DNA of 64,000 nucleotides from Lineus longissimus (Eukaryota; Nemertea; Pilidiophora; Heteronemertea; Lineidae), in NCBI RefSeq assembly GCF_910592395.1, contig NC_088320.1:2542001-2606000 (forward strand), given 5' to 3'. Shown piece by piece: positions 13,090-26,400 of this stretch. Below the pieces are notes generated by a model, which worked only from the letters and a program-made list of their open reading frames with translations, was not told the DNA's origin and did no database searches. Every line of letters begins with the position of its first letter. The stretch's first letter is position 1. The translations under genes and the position numbers were made by a program.

Positions 13090-13350
13090 TGTTTGAAATT
13101 GTACGTGAAAGGCCTACATTGAATGGGTTATCACTAGTATGAATCAAAGTCTATCAGATGACCACAATCGTTGTATGGTTTACTTTGAATTCACATTAAA
13201 TGGTTTACGATCATTGGTATGAATCCGTCCAGACCACCTAAATCACTTTCACATTGAATGAATGGTTTTTCACCAGTATGACTATGAATTCATATCGCCA
13301 AGTTCAGATGGCCATAATCATTTGAGTTCACATTGATTGGTTTATCTCGT
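13090..13350 (-). pseudogene. Fossil C2H2 zinc-finger array
   Basis: On the minus strand, four spaced blocks resemble the linker between C2H2 fingers. The best, complementary to about 13252-13280, reads HTGEKPFIQCE without interruption. Others read HTNDRKPF (about 13195-13221) and HTSDNPF (about 13122-13142), and a fourth, heavily altered one starts near 13339. The His and Cys ligands between blocks are mostly lost and frames differ between blocks. It looks like a decayed poly-zinc-finger gene fragment, not an active gene. Block spacings of about 75, 62 and 75 bp are shorter than the usual 84 bp and imply deletions. Confidence 0.5.
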
Positions 13351-14489
13351 CAGGATACTACAGGTCCTGAGAAGCAATAAACAATCAAAGACATTTGTGA
13401 AGGACTCTATGATTTGAGGGACTATCTTTCACTTTACACCACCAATGGTTTATGTACACAATGTGCAGCTGATGCACGCCGTGGTCATCCCCATCTATTA
13501 ATAGACTTCAGCCCCAGTGACGTATTTACGACAAATCCCAAAACGAGGCCTCACCACAGAATTGGGGGACCAAGTATGATCAGCCAACAAGCTGTCAAAA
13601 TGGCGTTTTCACCAAAGAAGGTTGAGTGATTGATTTCTTATTCTATAGAGTGACTTTGTGTGTCATCGTGGATAGGATTTCTCCGTGAAAGGTATTAACG
13701 ACAATAATAATTAACGCTCTACGCGTAGGTATACAATTCATTCGTATTTTGTTCGTACTTTTGTCGTACGTCGACCTTTCTTTAGCAGTGAAAAACTGAA
13801 ATTCTTTGGAAACTGAAAGTGAAAATGCACTGCATGCCACACATGCCATATGCAGTGCATGCAGTAAAATACATTGAAATTACCATGTATAGGCCTACAG
13901 AATCTGCAAACTTCATTCCGCTGTGAATCTGGAATGGTCCAACCAAGACTAAGAAGACTTATTAGAAGTAGTCGATGTCAGTTACGACTCAAGTCAAGGA
14001 CTCGGTAATCAGATGACTCGGACTCGAACTCGAACTCTCGTACCGGCTGTAGGCCTACGCGTCGTAGCTAATTTCCCCCACAAATTTCTGGAGGTCAATC
14101 CTTGTAGAATATTGTATTGCCACGTCATTAGAAGAGCATGCGTCAAACCTTCATCGCCACTAAAATGTGTGATACAATATCGCACAATGTTAGATGGCAT
14201 TAAGATGTCACACTCACAGGCTAATTTTGATGCCAAATGAAATACCTGTTTTGAACGTCCCAAATTGGGGCCTGTGCAAAAATTGGTCCTTCTCGGCAGC
14301 CCACAAAGTTCAGGGAGGATTTACTATTTAGGGGGTCTAGGGGTCTCGCCAGAAAAATTTGTGTTTTAGAAGCCTGAAGACAAATAACCCTTGCCCTGGG
14401 GACTCGGTAGTTGCTTGGTCCGAATGGTCACCTGTTCTACAACAATATCATGTGTTCTGTTGTTTTAGGTCACTCCGTAAGGCGCCATC

Positions 14490-17400
14490 ATGGCCCTGAA
14501 ACGCGTGGAATTATTTGAGAACGATGTGGGTGTCAGTGACATGGTCTTGCTCGACCCTTTGACAGAACTCGCTGTCATCGATAACCTGAAGAAGAGGTTT
14601 TATACTGACCATATCTATGTGAGTATCGTTATTGTGATTCTGTGCATGAACAACCAGAGATTGTGATGGCCAATAAAGGATGCAGCCCATGACTGTAAAG
14701 ACGATTTTAACAGGGCTTGAACAATGCTTGTAGTTCAAGATGAAAAAGAAGAAGAGCTTCAGATGGCGGACTGTGCTCCACTCTGCTCCAGAGTTTAAGA
14801 TGAAATTTGTCTTGATATGATTCGAACAACTGCTTTGGCACATCGCAAAACTCAAAAGAGCTGCAGGTATATAGAACAGGCCTTTTAAAAGACTGGAACT
14901 GGTGTACTGTTACTCCTGAATTATCCAGAGATGTAAAATATAATGATTCTAATTGAAGTTTTGAACAGGACTATACATTCATCCATCCAAGGAAGTGTCA
15001 AACTCAAGAATTGTCTATTAGATACTTTCAAAGTATAAACCATGAAATGTTCACGAAACTAAAAGTTGGCAAATTCACTCTTTTTCATTCAATTGGCATG
15101 ATTGGTTGCAGACTAACTATCATGTTTATGATAATTTATACCCTACATTATAGGCATATGAGGAAACGGTTAAATTTCATCATAAAATAAAATATATTTT
15201 ATCGTCACTGTGGTCCAATAAGAATTAAGATGAAAAATACAGCCGTGCATTTTGTATGCATCCATGTATTGATGCTCTAGTCTAGGTTTAATCTTACATG
15301 AATTATGATTAGGACCACACCCTGGCTGTTGGTTCTTGCTTTGATGTTGATGATGATATATTATACGGTTTGATATATTGAAATGAGTGGCATTTCCTGT
15401 AATTTTGATAAAAGAGCAGCAGAACTTGAGATAGTGTTGTAAAGACCGGAAACGCTGCCATTAGCTTCAATGACAGATTGAGATGGGAGGGGTTTGCCTA
15501 GGTCTTCTTGGAAATTGTGCAAATTATAATGCTGGTACAGCATTAGGTCTGATGTATTCAAATCAAAAGCAAGGGTGAAGGTACGATTTCAAAGGAACTT
15601 TGAAATCTGAATGGGCCAGCTAAACAGCATGAAAGAAGGTGAATATATGAATCACGGCATCTAAAAAGAAAACGAGAAGATCCATAGAATAGAGATCACA
15701 CATCAAAAAAGAGATGAAATAGAAAAAGGACAAAATCAGATGAAGGTGGGATTATTTCATCCCACCAGGCATGTTGGCCTTGGCTTAAAACTACAATAGA
15801 AACTATACGAACTGCTCTTTGATGCTGCGTGCTGGGTACTCTTTTTATCTTAGTCACCAATCTCAACATTGACAAACTCTGCCATGTTTGATGATCACTT
15901 CACATGACAACCAAGATTTCTATTGATGTTGTAATCTTGGATTTATTGCCAGATAGATATCAGTCTTGAGTCATTCTGGGACCTGTCGTGATACCGCTTT
16001 AAAAAGCGTGATAAGAGTTGAATTTTACACACTTCACTTGGCTTCAAGTTCAAACTCAACCCTTGAAGACATATTCAGATGATGTGGTTATTGGATCTTG
16101 ATTTGAACGAATTCTCCCCCTTCCGACCCATCCACTGGCGGAAACCCCTGTTTAGTCATGTTGGTCATGAGTATCAGAAATCAAGTAATTTGATGGAGAA
16201 CAAATTTTTGCTCTATGACTGTGAGGTGTACCACTGTGAGGGTGAGGGTGAGTCAAGCTATGATAGCTTGAAGCAATCAAGCTTTATCAAACTTGCAATT
16301 CCCATAAAATGCGTCCATTGGGGACACTTAATGCGCTCATTATGTCAATGATGAACTAATGTCGAATGTGAAATTGATTGTCACTGTTTTTCATTTCGAT
16401 AATGAAAAAAACTGAATATGCGCTGTCACCTAGATACCCAAGAACTTCCTACACATAGACGGTTCAGCTAAATGCAAGGCTTCATTTGGTGACTAATCAA
16501 ATTGGTGTAATATACTGTTAATTTTTCTGCTCGATATCATTTAGATGCTCTACACTCCCATCCCTCCAGTCCTAATATCTCCCTTGGTACTATATTTCAA
16601 TTCTGATACTATCATTATCTGATGTCCGAGCATGCTTAACCCTTAAAAACTGATGCACGTTATAAGATTTTTGTTGGGACTGTACTCTTGTACATGTATG
16701 AACTTGCTGTCTTTGCCAACATGGCATGGCAAGTTATGACAAATTTCGGAATGCGCTAACATTTGCCTGTCATCTTTTTTTGAATACTGTGGGGACTTGG
16801 TTGTTAGTAGCATTTTCCCCATGAGATTCTGATGTCCAACTTTTTTCAATTTATGTATTTCTTCTTTGTTTTAAGAATGTAAATGAAATTGGTTTTATAT
16901 TTTTTCCTTCAGACATACATTGGTAGTGTAGTCGTGTCCGTGAATCCATATAAGAAGTTAACCCTCTACTCGCCAGAGATCATCAATGAATATAGGGGGC
17001 GCAATCTGTATGAACTACCACCACACATGTAAGTATTGTTGGTATCATAAAATGTATGGGCATGGTGCAGGGCGTAGCGCGTCAAGACGTCAAATGATTG
17101 GAAAGCAAGACGATGATGCAAGACTGCTTTGTAGAACCAATGCAAGCCATTCCTCATCAAAATGTTTTTTAAGTGTGTCTACAAAACATTTTGCGTGAAA
17201 TTCTTCAGATACAACATACACCAGTAATTTCACACTTATTTATTAATGAACTGAATTTCATTCGAAGAAAGTGTAAAATAGTCAAGGACAGTAAAAGTTC
17301 ATTTAAACCGACAACCAGGAAGATAGGAGTTACATGTACAATACATTCTTCAGATATCCATCCTTAAAAAAAACATTGGCAAACTCATCAAATGACAAGG

Positions 17401-20400
17401 TAAATTTGATTCAAAGAATCTTCATGAGCTCAAGGGTGAAGTAAACATGTTACGGGGAGTTTAGTTCAAGGTCTCACTTATCTGGCTCCTATGGTCCTAG
17501 CAGTACCCTGGGGCTGTAGCATCGCAAATCATCCAAGATTGGCTCGTTGGCAAGATATTTTGTGGTTTACATTTTCCCGTCAGCCTTTTAGATCTTGCCT
17601 ATCGGCAGGTGAACGGTTTGTTGCAGGTTTTTCAATTTTGTTCTTCGGCTAAAAAGCAAATCTCCAGCAGTGGTTCGGGTTTCATCAAAAATGTGTGGTC
17701 GGTTTGAAAATGTGCGGAATGGTTTGAAATCAGGTGTCCGACTGCGCTTTGAAGTTTGAGTGAACGAATCAGGATTGTTTTTGGCGTGCCGATGAAATTC
17801 CTGGCTTAAATTAGCGCTAATGAAACCGTAACATTCTTTATGGCACTATGACTATGTAACGGCAGTCTTGCTGCCCTAGGCTGTCTGTTTATCAATATCC
17901 GACCCAATATCCTATGGTCACTACAATAGTTACGTATTGGTTTATGTCCATACATGTAGCAATTTCTGTGCCTGATGCAGTGGCTGCTATGATTCAATAT
18001 GGCAATATTGATGTTGCAGGCCAGATGAGATTTTCACAGACAATTTCAGCTAACGACTTGCCAATGTACCAACAACGATATTGGTATTGGACTAGTTTGA
18101 GATGTTGGGTGGTAATATGATGCAGTTAGTGTGGTAAATTGATGAAATGTGTCACTTCTTTAGGAATTGTCATGATATTCGGGGGGGGGGGGGATTTATG
18201 ATGCAGTTAGTGTTTGGAAAATTGACTGAATGTGAAAATGTGCAGTACAGCATTGTGAAAACATCCCCCCTAACAGCAACAAAATACCCAATGCCAGTGG
18301 TTACAGACGGTATTGCCACTTGCGAAGATGTTTTTCTGGTGGAAACGATGAGTTTTCTATTTGCTTTTTCACTTAGCGTGATCACATTTGGCTATCAGCA
18401 AGAATAGAGAGTGTGGCTCGTTTCTAAAGATGCAAAGCTCTCAACTCAGCTGCTAAATCTGCTTGTTATGTATTAACAGGGCGCTTTCCTTCAATTAGGT
18501 GTAATTCTGAAAATGAAGACTAGCAATTTTCTACCGAAAAAGTGAAGCACTTTGCTTTAGCTGAGTAATGTGAGTTCAAGATTTCTCTGAAGGCCTGGTA
18601 TAGCATACTATCAATGACAATGCAGTGACTCTCCTGAATTTGCAAACCTATGAAAGCCATTCAGAAAACAGGGGATCAAGGGATCCACAAGAAATCTTTA
18701 CGTGCCTACATGTCGTAACGTCCTGTAAGTTTATTTAGCGGATATTTAGCAAAGTGCTCTTATACTTGAAAGAAATACGCTGCATGCCAATTGTTATGAC
18801 AAGGCTAGTCTTTGGTTGTTCAGGGGTCAAGAGCAGGGCTGATTAGTGATATAGTCAGTTGTAGAGCACCCTAGACATCTGGCATTCAAGGACAGTACCC
18901 CTCAATGTCAAATTCAATTATGCTCAGCGGGGATAGGCCCCCCCCCTCCCCTCCTGAATAGATGCGCTGCAGAGTACCCATGCGTTTTGGTCACCCGTGT
19001 CAGAAGGTTAAGTCACTCACAAAACGCCGAGGATACCAGTGAGAATCCATGGCGGTCCCTTATTGTGACTAGCACTTGAGACATGTGTCGATATCTGACG
19101 CTGCTCATACTGCAAACGTCTCGCTTACAGGTCTAAGCACATCGCCCCTGCTCAGCTATACATCCATGTACCTGTACAGTACAGGGTGTGGTTATTTCCC
19201 CGCTGATAAACATCTGATGTTTTTCATCGGTAAGCGGCATGTTTATTCAGGCGTAGCATTGATTATAAGGCGCGGAGGCAGATGGATTGGACATAATTAC
19301 AGACAACCGCCTTCGAAGCTTAATAATGACTGAGAAGTCTAAGTTAAGGACAGGTGTGTCACCAGTAAACATTGGCTTTCACTGAACTGAGGTCAAGGTT
19401 ACTGTCCAAATTTGGCGTCTATCCTCAAGAATGTCTGCGACCATAAAGTCATGGTGATTTAATGGAAGGAATGTTATCAGTCGAGGCGTTGTCCTAAAAT
19501 GCATTTTAACACCAGCACGTTTGTACCCATTCTGTTCTGTAGAGTCATGTCATTGTCGGTCGGATTAAAAGTCCCTGTTGCACTGTTTGAGAGATCAATC
19601 ACGTATAGAATTAGTTTGTTGTATCAATACCAGTATTATCGCCAATAATGTTGACAGTAACATGAACGATTATTGTAAATCAATATCATATTAATGATGG
19701 TCGGTGTCTACGACATGGAGCAGATTTAATTAACACATCTTGGTCCAGGCTTGCTTTGAACTTTGAGGTCAAATGAATGAAATGAAACCTTTCAGGATGA
19801 GTGGGGTACATTTAGGTAACCATCTCCTGAAAAACACATTAGCGTCAGTTTCTTGGTAAGACACGCACCTGCCTGATCTGAGATACAGTAGACAACTTTA
19901 TTGACTTGTCGATAGAGACGTAGCTTGCCGAGTGGCAAGTGATCTCTTAACAATCTATTGACTGAGTGGAGCGTGCTGATTCTCCATGGAGAAAAAACCT
20001 ATCCACCTGTCAGTATCATGCATGGGTCTGGTTACCTCCATTCATTCACAGTTCGTGAAAGTTACTAGTGTTGAGGGTTATGTTTTGATTAGGACGTGGG
20101 CTCCTTCATGAGTTGGTGAGTTTTGTTTTTCCTGCAAAGATCTTCGAAGTTGGCAAGCATTGTGTCTTGAAGGAGGAGGAGGCTGCACCACTAATCCATT
20201 GGTGACGACCATACTTAATAGACCAGTCACGATAATGGAGATAGCCCTGATGTGAGAGATAACACTGGTACATGAATCCTTCATTTTACATCATTATTCC
20301 CTCAGCCACAACATCAAATAATACTTGACAAGTATCAATTTAATCGCAGAATGTTGTTTACATACCCAGCTTCCACTCATTAATACAACATCTGACAACC

Positions 20401-23400
20401 TATCACGGGGAATGTATCAATTTATTAATCAATAAAAACAATTCATGATGTTGAAACGATCGAAACTGAACAGGCTATAAATATCTAGAGATCAATGTTG
20501 ATGGTCCGATGTCAAAGGTTTAGTTAGCCAGAATGAGGTGTGGAATAATTGCTGAAAATTGACTTTTCAAACAAAAGAACAAGGTTGTTTTTTTGTTAGA
20601 AATTCAGCGGCATCGCTCTAAGCAGCCAGGCAACAACTTGCAGCATCTTGACTAATCTTTCATTGGTTGTATCTTTCAGATATGCAATCGCTGACGATGC
20701 ATACCGTTCTATGCGAGACCGGAACTTGGACCAGTGCGTCATCATCAGCGGGGAGAGCGGCTCAGGCAAAACAGGTATGACAGGGTCTTAGCATCCACTA
20801 GCATTACAGTTGAACTCCCTAAGCAGACACCTCTATATAAAGGACGCCCTCTCCATGAAGGACACCCTCTCCTTGAAGGACACCCTCTCCTTGACGGAGT
20901 CCCCTTTAAAGACACTACCTTTGGCATCAAATTGGTCGTCGCCATTGAAGTTGATCTCTACAATCAGGACATCTGTCTATTAAGGACAGCATTTGTCAGT
21001 AGGAGAGAGAAATAGCTCACCAGGAGGAAGTAACCACCTTAGGTCTTACTTTCGAATTGGATCTCCGAACAAATTCATCATTTGATTTAATCTTTTGAAT
21101 AATCAGTCACAGAATGGTGGATGTCATTGGTAAAACCACTTTGGATGGCCATTGGTTGATTCTGGAAAACTCCTGGTATACAGCTGTTATCAATGTTTAT
21201 TTCATTTCGCTATTTTCAGAGGCGAGCAAGTATCTTATGCAATATGTGGCAGCTGTGTCTGGTAAAGGCCAGGATATTGACAGGGTCAAGGAACAGCTCC
21301 TACAGTCCAACCCTGTGCTCGAGGCATTCGGAAATGCTAAGACGAATAGAAATGACAACTCATCTAGATTTGTAAGTAAGGTGACCTGGGCCGGGGCCAG
21401 AATCCGTCGCTCACAAAAACGAAATGACCTGTTCAACCCTTTCTACTTGTTCCTTGGTTTCAAATGTGACAGACTTTGGAAATCTTACTCACCACACACT
21501 GTCTGCCTCTGGGATGATACATTAAGATCTTTACCTCAGATCTCTGTAGAGATTTCAATGTTTATAATCGAACAGAAGAGAACCACATTAGAGGCATATT
21601 TCACGAGCTAGGGCAGTACCAAGGATAGCATTTTCACATGAAAATATTAGCTTTTTTCTCTGGGCACTTTCAAATCCCTTGGCTTGCACTAACGCCAATA
21701 ACAGCATTAGAAACTCAGTGATGTAACATGTATGATGTCCCTTGGGGATTACGAGAGTTGGAATACTTTTCATCTTTATTCAGGACCTTCTTTGACACAA
21801 TATTCAGTAACTTCTGGATTTATTTTGCAGGGTAAATACATGGACATAGAGTTCGACTTCAAGGGAGACCCTGTGGGAGGTGTGATCTCTAATTGTAAGT
21901 GTGTTATGGTTGGAGAAGAATTTCATGTTTCGATTTGTTCCTAAGTACCTCTTACCCCACGAGGGCGGGTCTAGATTTTACTTTGGTGGTGACTGATTGG
22001 TGTGGTTTCAAATCATATTTGTCGACTCAAATGAAAATATGGCAATGCTGGTCTACTGGTGAAGGCGTCTGCCTTGTGAACGTAAGGTCGAAGGTGCGAG
22101 ACCTCGTGTCGCTGGTTGATATAGGCCACAAACTGCCAAGTTCATCCCATCTATTTAGCCGTTAAGTCGCCCATAAATTTGCGTATAAATTTTGTTTTTC
22201 TTTATCCTTCGTTTCGTCGTCAGATCTGTTGGAGAAGGTGAGTCCTATAGGTGGCACTCCTGCATTCTGTTGTCTCTTTAACATATCGTGGTCTGGTTCC
22301 TGGTCGTGCCACCAGGAGGCTGTGCGGCAGAGACGCCAGGGAACCAGTCTACTTGTGTTAAATGTAATATATGTGGTATTAACTGTTATGTAACCCTAAC
22401 CAAAAAAAGGATGCAGATCTTTGATGAAATATGTGTGTGTTTTCTGGTTGCATGTGTTGCATTTATCGGTAACACAGGCACACATCAGTTGAGTGTTCCG
22501 CGACCCCACATTGGCCTGGTTGAGACCATATGGTAGTGGTACACAGAGGTTTCAGTCAGATTTTGCTTGGAAGATTGCCTTTCCCGTTGGTTGTGCGGTT
22601 GTGATAATGTCTTGGTTCAGTTTCCAAGGTGATGGAGTTATTCTAACCAAAGCTTGTCCTAGTAGTACGTTATGCCATATTCTTTTGAGTAATTCTGTAT
22701 TCGACGTCTAAGAATGATGTTGTTTTTTGTGGCATGCCTAAAATTTTCAATTACTCTTATCATTTTCTGCATGATTGATGTTGTGTTTCGTTTGATTCAA
22801 TCATTGTTGATTGAGTAGGACTGAGACTAATATCAGGTCTTTCGATTTGGTTACTGTGAGTGGTTCAACGGACAGTGAAGTCATGGAGTTCATCATGCAT
22901 TTCTGGATTCTGTCCTTCATTATCTAGAATCTACTGTTCAAACATCATGCAGTCAGATATAGAGGACACACTTGGAAACTTACAATATTGTGTTTGCCTC
23001 AACACTTCTCATTACATTGCACTTTGGAATTTTGGAAAAGAGATGGCACTTGGAATTTGGACTTTATCCCATCATGTTTGGCTGCCTTTCTGAACAAGAT
23101 GATTGGTGCTGCTATCAAGATGATTGGTGCTGCTAACAAATCGAATTCTTGGGTTACCACCTTCGTGTCTTTGGAATTGTTCTGCACTTAATCTATTGTT
23201 GGTGTAACATTAGTGGCGCCCTTGGGCAAGATATAATCCTGATAACGTGTGTTTGTGTTTGTTAATCAGAAGCCTGGTTCATACTGTGCCTGTCCTCTAG
23301 TATGGACCTTTATTTTCTCGCCTATCAACTCACTCTGTTTTCCAAAGATCCCAAAACGGTTCCTTTCATCCTTCTGTCACCCTAACACCTCTTTGTTTCA

Positions 23401-26400
23401 TGATTGGTAATTATCTAATACAGAGTGTCTCAAAATTATCGCAGCATTGTGTTTCGACAGCGGAATTGCTCTTCTCCTGCTGAATGACTGGAAATCTTCC
23501 CCTAAAATGACTGATTTCTTGGGCTGCGGGTGGAGAAATTGTCATCAAAATACCCAGGAATCTCTTTCATTTGACAGAGCAACGTAAAGGAAGCGTAATC
23601 ATGTGTTCCCAGCACAGTATGAAGGAGTTAAGCTATAAACCGTGAATATTTTTTGGGGAGTTGAAAATCCACAGTTCTTCTGATGTTTATTCCCCCATAA
23701 TTTGGTTTCTTCTTGACTTGTTTTTACAATTTTCTGTTTGCCTTTGCAGTCACGTGTCACAACCCAGAGCAAAGGAGAGAGGAGCTTTCACATCTTCTAT
23801 CAGTTGCTGCGGTCGAGTGATGCTGGACTTCTTAGTAAGTGCTTATCATTTCCCCCACCCCACAGTGATAGTATAGCGTAATAGCTTTTCTCTTACCATA
23901 GCAAGGCTCTGATATTGCAAAATCCCTTTACAAGCTCTGACTGCATGTTGTGACATGGCAATTGAAGTTATTAGGGTAAATGGTGTCAAACATTTCAAGT
24001 TGTGATTGGCTTACAAGAACCTGCTTGATGTGAATGTGGAGCCGGAGACCTGATTCCAGCCCATGTGCTTCACACCTGCTCCCTTGGTAGAAAAGAGAGG
24101 AATAGTGGCCAATACAAGCATGGTTAGAGCATCTTTTAAACCTCTTGTGCGTCCTTTTCAGAATCATTGAAGCTGTCCACAGAGGAGTCAAAGTATCGTT
24201 ATTTGCGGACCGACAGCGACCCTGATGGTGCTAATGATGCAAAGGACTACCAGACAACGCGGGTGAGTTACGTGTCATATCACGAGCGTACGTCTTCTGT
24301 TGGGGGTCTGAACCCCAGTTGCTTCAGCACTTTGTCCTTCCGTGTCGAGCTCAAGCGCAGCGCTGGATGAGCAGCCTCTTGATACCCCATCTTGCTACTG
24401 TGGTCCCGTAAAAGGAAGAAGAAAAAAATTTCTCAGAAATTTTTGTGAATTTCAAAAATAAGAGGCGCTGAGACTTGGTGCTTTACCGTAACCTATTTCA
24501 GATGGAATCACAGTCGTTTAAAAGTACTCCGAGACAGACTCAATCAGCCATTGTTGATAGAGTCATTACATCTTTCAGAATGCGATGGAGATCATCGGCT
24601 TTACGAATGAAGAGATCACATCCGTGTTTCAAGTCGTGGCAAGTATTTTGAAACTCGGGAACGTTGACTTTGATCACAAGACGAACACAAATGGCACAGA
24701 CAGCTGTGTTGTAAAGAACGACAAAGGTATGTTTAACTGCTAGGGATGTTTACCTAAAACGTATGCTTCTTGATGCCTGTGTACGCTGCTCAACTGAAAA
24801 TTGGACACTTTTGTATACATTTTGCTCAGTGCAAAGGTACCTATGTTTGCTCATTGTTCATGTAGCCTCAACCACTTTGTGGCCTTCCTGATATGCCTGT
24901 GGCTAATGTCAGTGATCAAATATTGCTGTCAAAAACCCTTTAGACAACTGTTTATGTCAGTGTTGACCTGAAACAGCACAACTAAAAAGCATTAAGTTGA
25001 TTAAAAAAATCACTTTTCAGAGATCCAAGAAGTGAGCGAGATGTTACAATGTGAAGTCACGGTCCTCAAGAAAGCTCTCACCAAGAAGACAGTCGAGACA
25101 ATCGAGGATAAATACGACATTGACCTACGTGTGACGGAGGCGGTGTATGCTCGGGACGCCCTGTGTAAGGCCATGTACGGGAGGTTGTTCACATGGGTCG
25201 TCAATCGTATTAATGACAGTATACGAGTTGTGTCTAAAGAGCAGAGGAAGTGCATGGGTGTGTTGGATATCTATGGCTTTGAGATATTCGAGGTAAGAAA
25301 ATCAAATTTTTTCTAGAAGAGCGATTTTGAAGACAAACTGCGTAGGCCTTTAACTGCTGTACCACACTGCCCTTTAAGATTTTTAATTTATTTGCTTGCT
25401 TCCAGACGAATGCCTTTGAACAGTTCATCATCAACTACTGCAACGAGAAGCTTCAGCAGATTTTCATCGAGCTCACACTGAAGGAAGAGCAAGAGGAGTA
25501 CGTACGTGAAGATATTCAGTGGGTCAACGTCGAATACTTTAACAACTCTGTGATATGTGATCTTGTCGAGAAGGTATGTGTTAGAGCCATAGCTAGAGGG
25601 GGCAGGGTACTTAAATAAGCATGTTTTCATGCTGATATTGGCCGATTGGCTGGAATTGATTAGTGTGATATTTTAAAAGTTGTCAAAGGCTGGCTGCAAT
25701 CAGGTAGCAGGCGTAAGAGACCAATAACAGCTCCATAGAGGATCCCAACTTGAACATTGTACATTTTGTGATAAAAATTGTCACCTTTTCAGCCACCTCT
25801 TGGTATCCTGACGATCCTTGACGAAGAGTGTTTGCGGCCTGGTAACGTCACCGATCTAACATTCCTTGAAAAACTCAACCACCACCATGAATTCCACAAA
25901 CACTATGAGAGTCGGCAATGTCGGAAGGCACAGAATGACAAGACGTTGCCGCATGATTCATTTAGGATACACCACTATGCAGGATTGGTGAGTTGGCAAC
26001 TGATGTATTCTAGATCAAGAATGGTTTTTCTGTAGCGCTTTTTAGAGTAACCAACACTTTGCTGGCTTTGGATTTATCAAGTATCGCTCCCCCCACTTCT
26101 GGTCGTTGACCTGTTTTCGTTTCCTTCAGGTGACTTACAACGTAGAAGGCTTCATCGACAAGAACAACGACTTGTTATTCCGCGATCTCTCACAGGCCAT
26201 GTTCAAGTGCCGTCTGCCATTACTCAAAAAGCTGTTCCCTGAAGGTGAGTCAAATACTGCAAGTTCCCTTTTCTGTGGGGGGGGGGGACTACTGCTGGCT
26301 ACCAGGCAAAGGGGCCGTGTTCAGTATGCTTGCGATGCCATTAAAGATGTTTATTGTGATGATTTACACTTAGTAAATGATTTTGTAACATAGAACATTT

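Larger units (their letters stand above)
4417..14468. other. About 10 kb without a convincing gene, upstream of the myosin start
   Basis: I could not assemble any coding gene here. It holds a G18 tract (5494-5511), a degenerate tandem duplication near 5585-5665, a three-fold repeat (9515-10445), 40-bp tandem repeats (12231-12370) and a zinc-finger fossil (about 13090-13350). Two isolated exon-like pieces with good acceptors stand at 4898-4961 and 11042-11119, but they join to nothing. Because the myosin start exon begins with 21 nt of 5' UTR right after an acceptor, at least one non-coding first exon and the promoter should lie somewhere in this interval. I could not place them. Confidence 0.6.

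Noticed and set aside
22045-22115. Functional tRNA gene
   Set aside because: A and B boxes are recognisable, but the acceptor and anticodon stems do not pair, so it was listed as a SINE relic.
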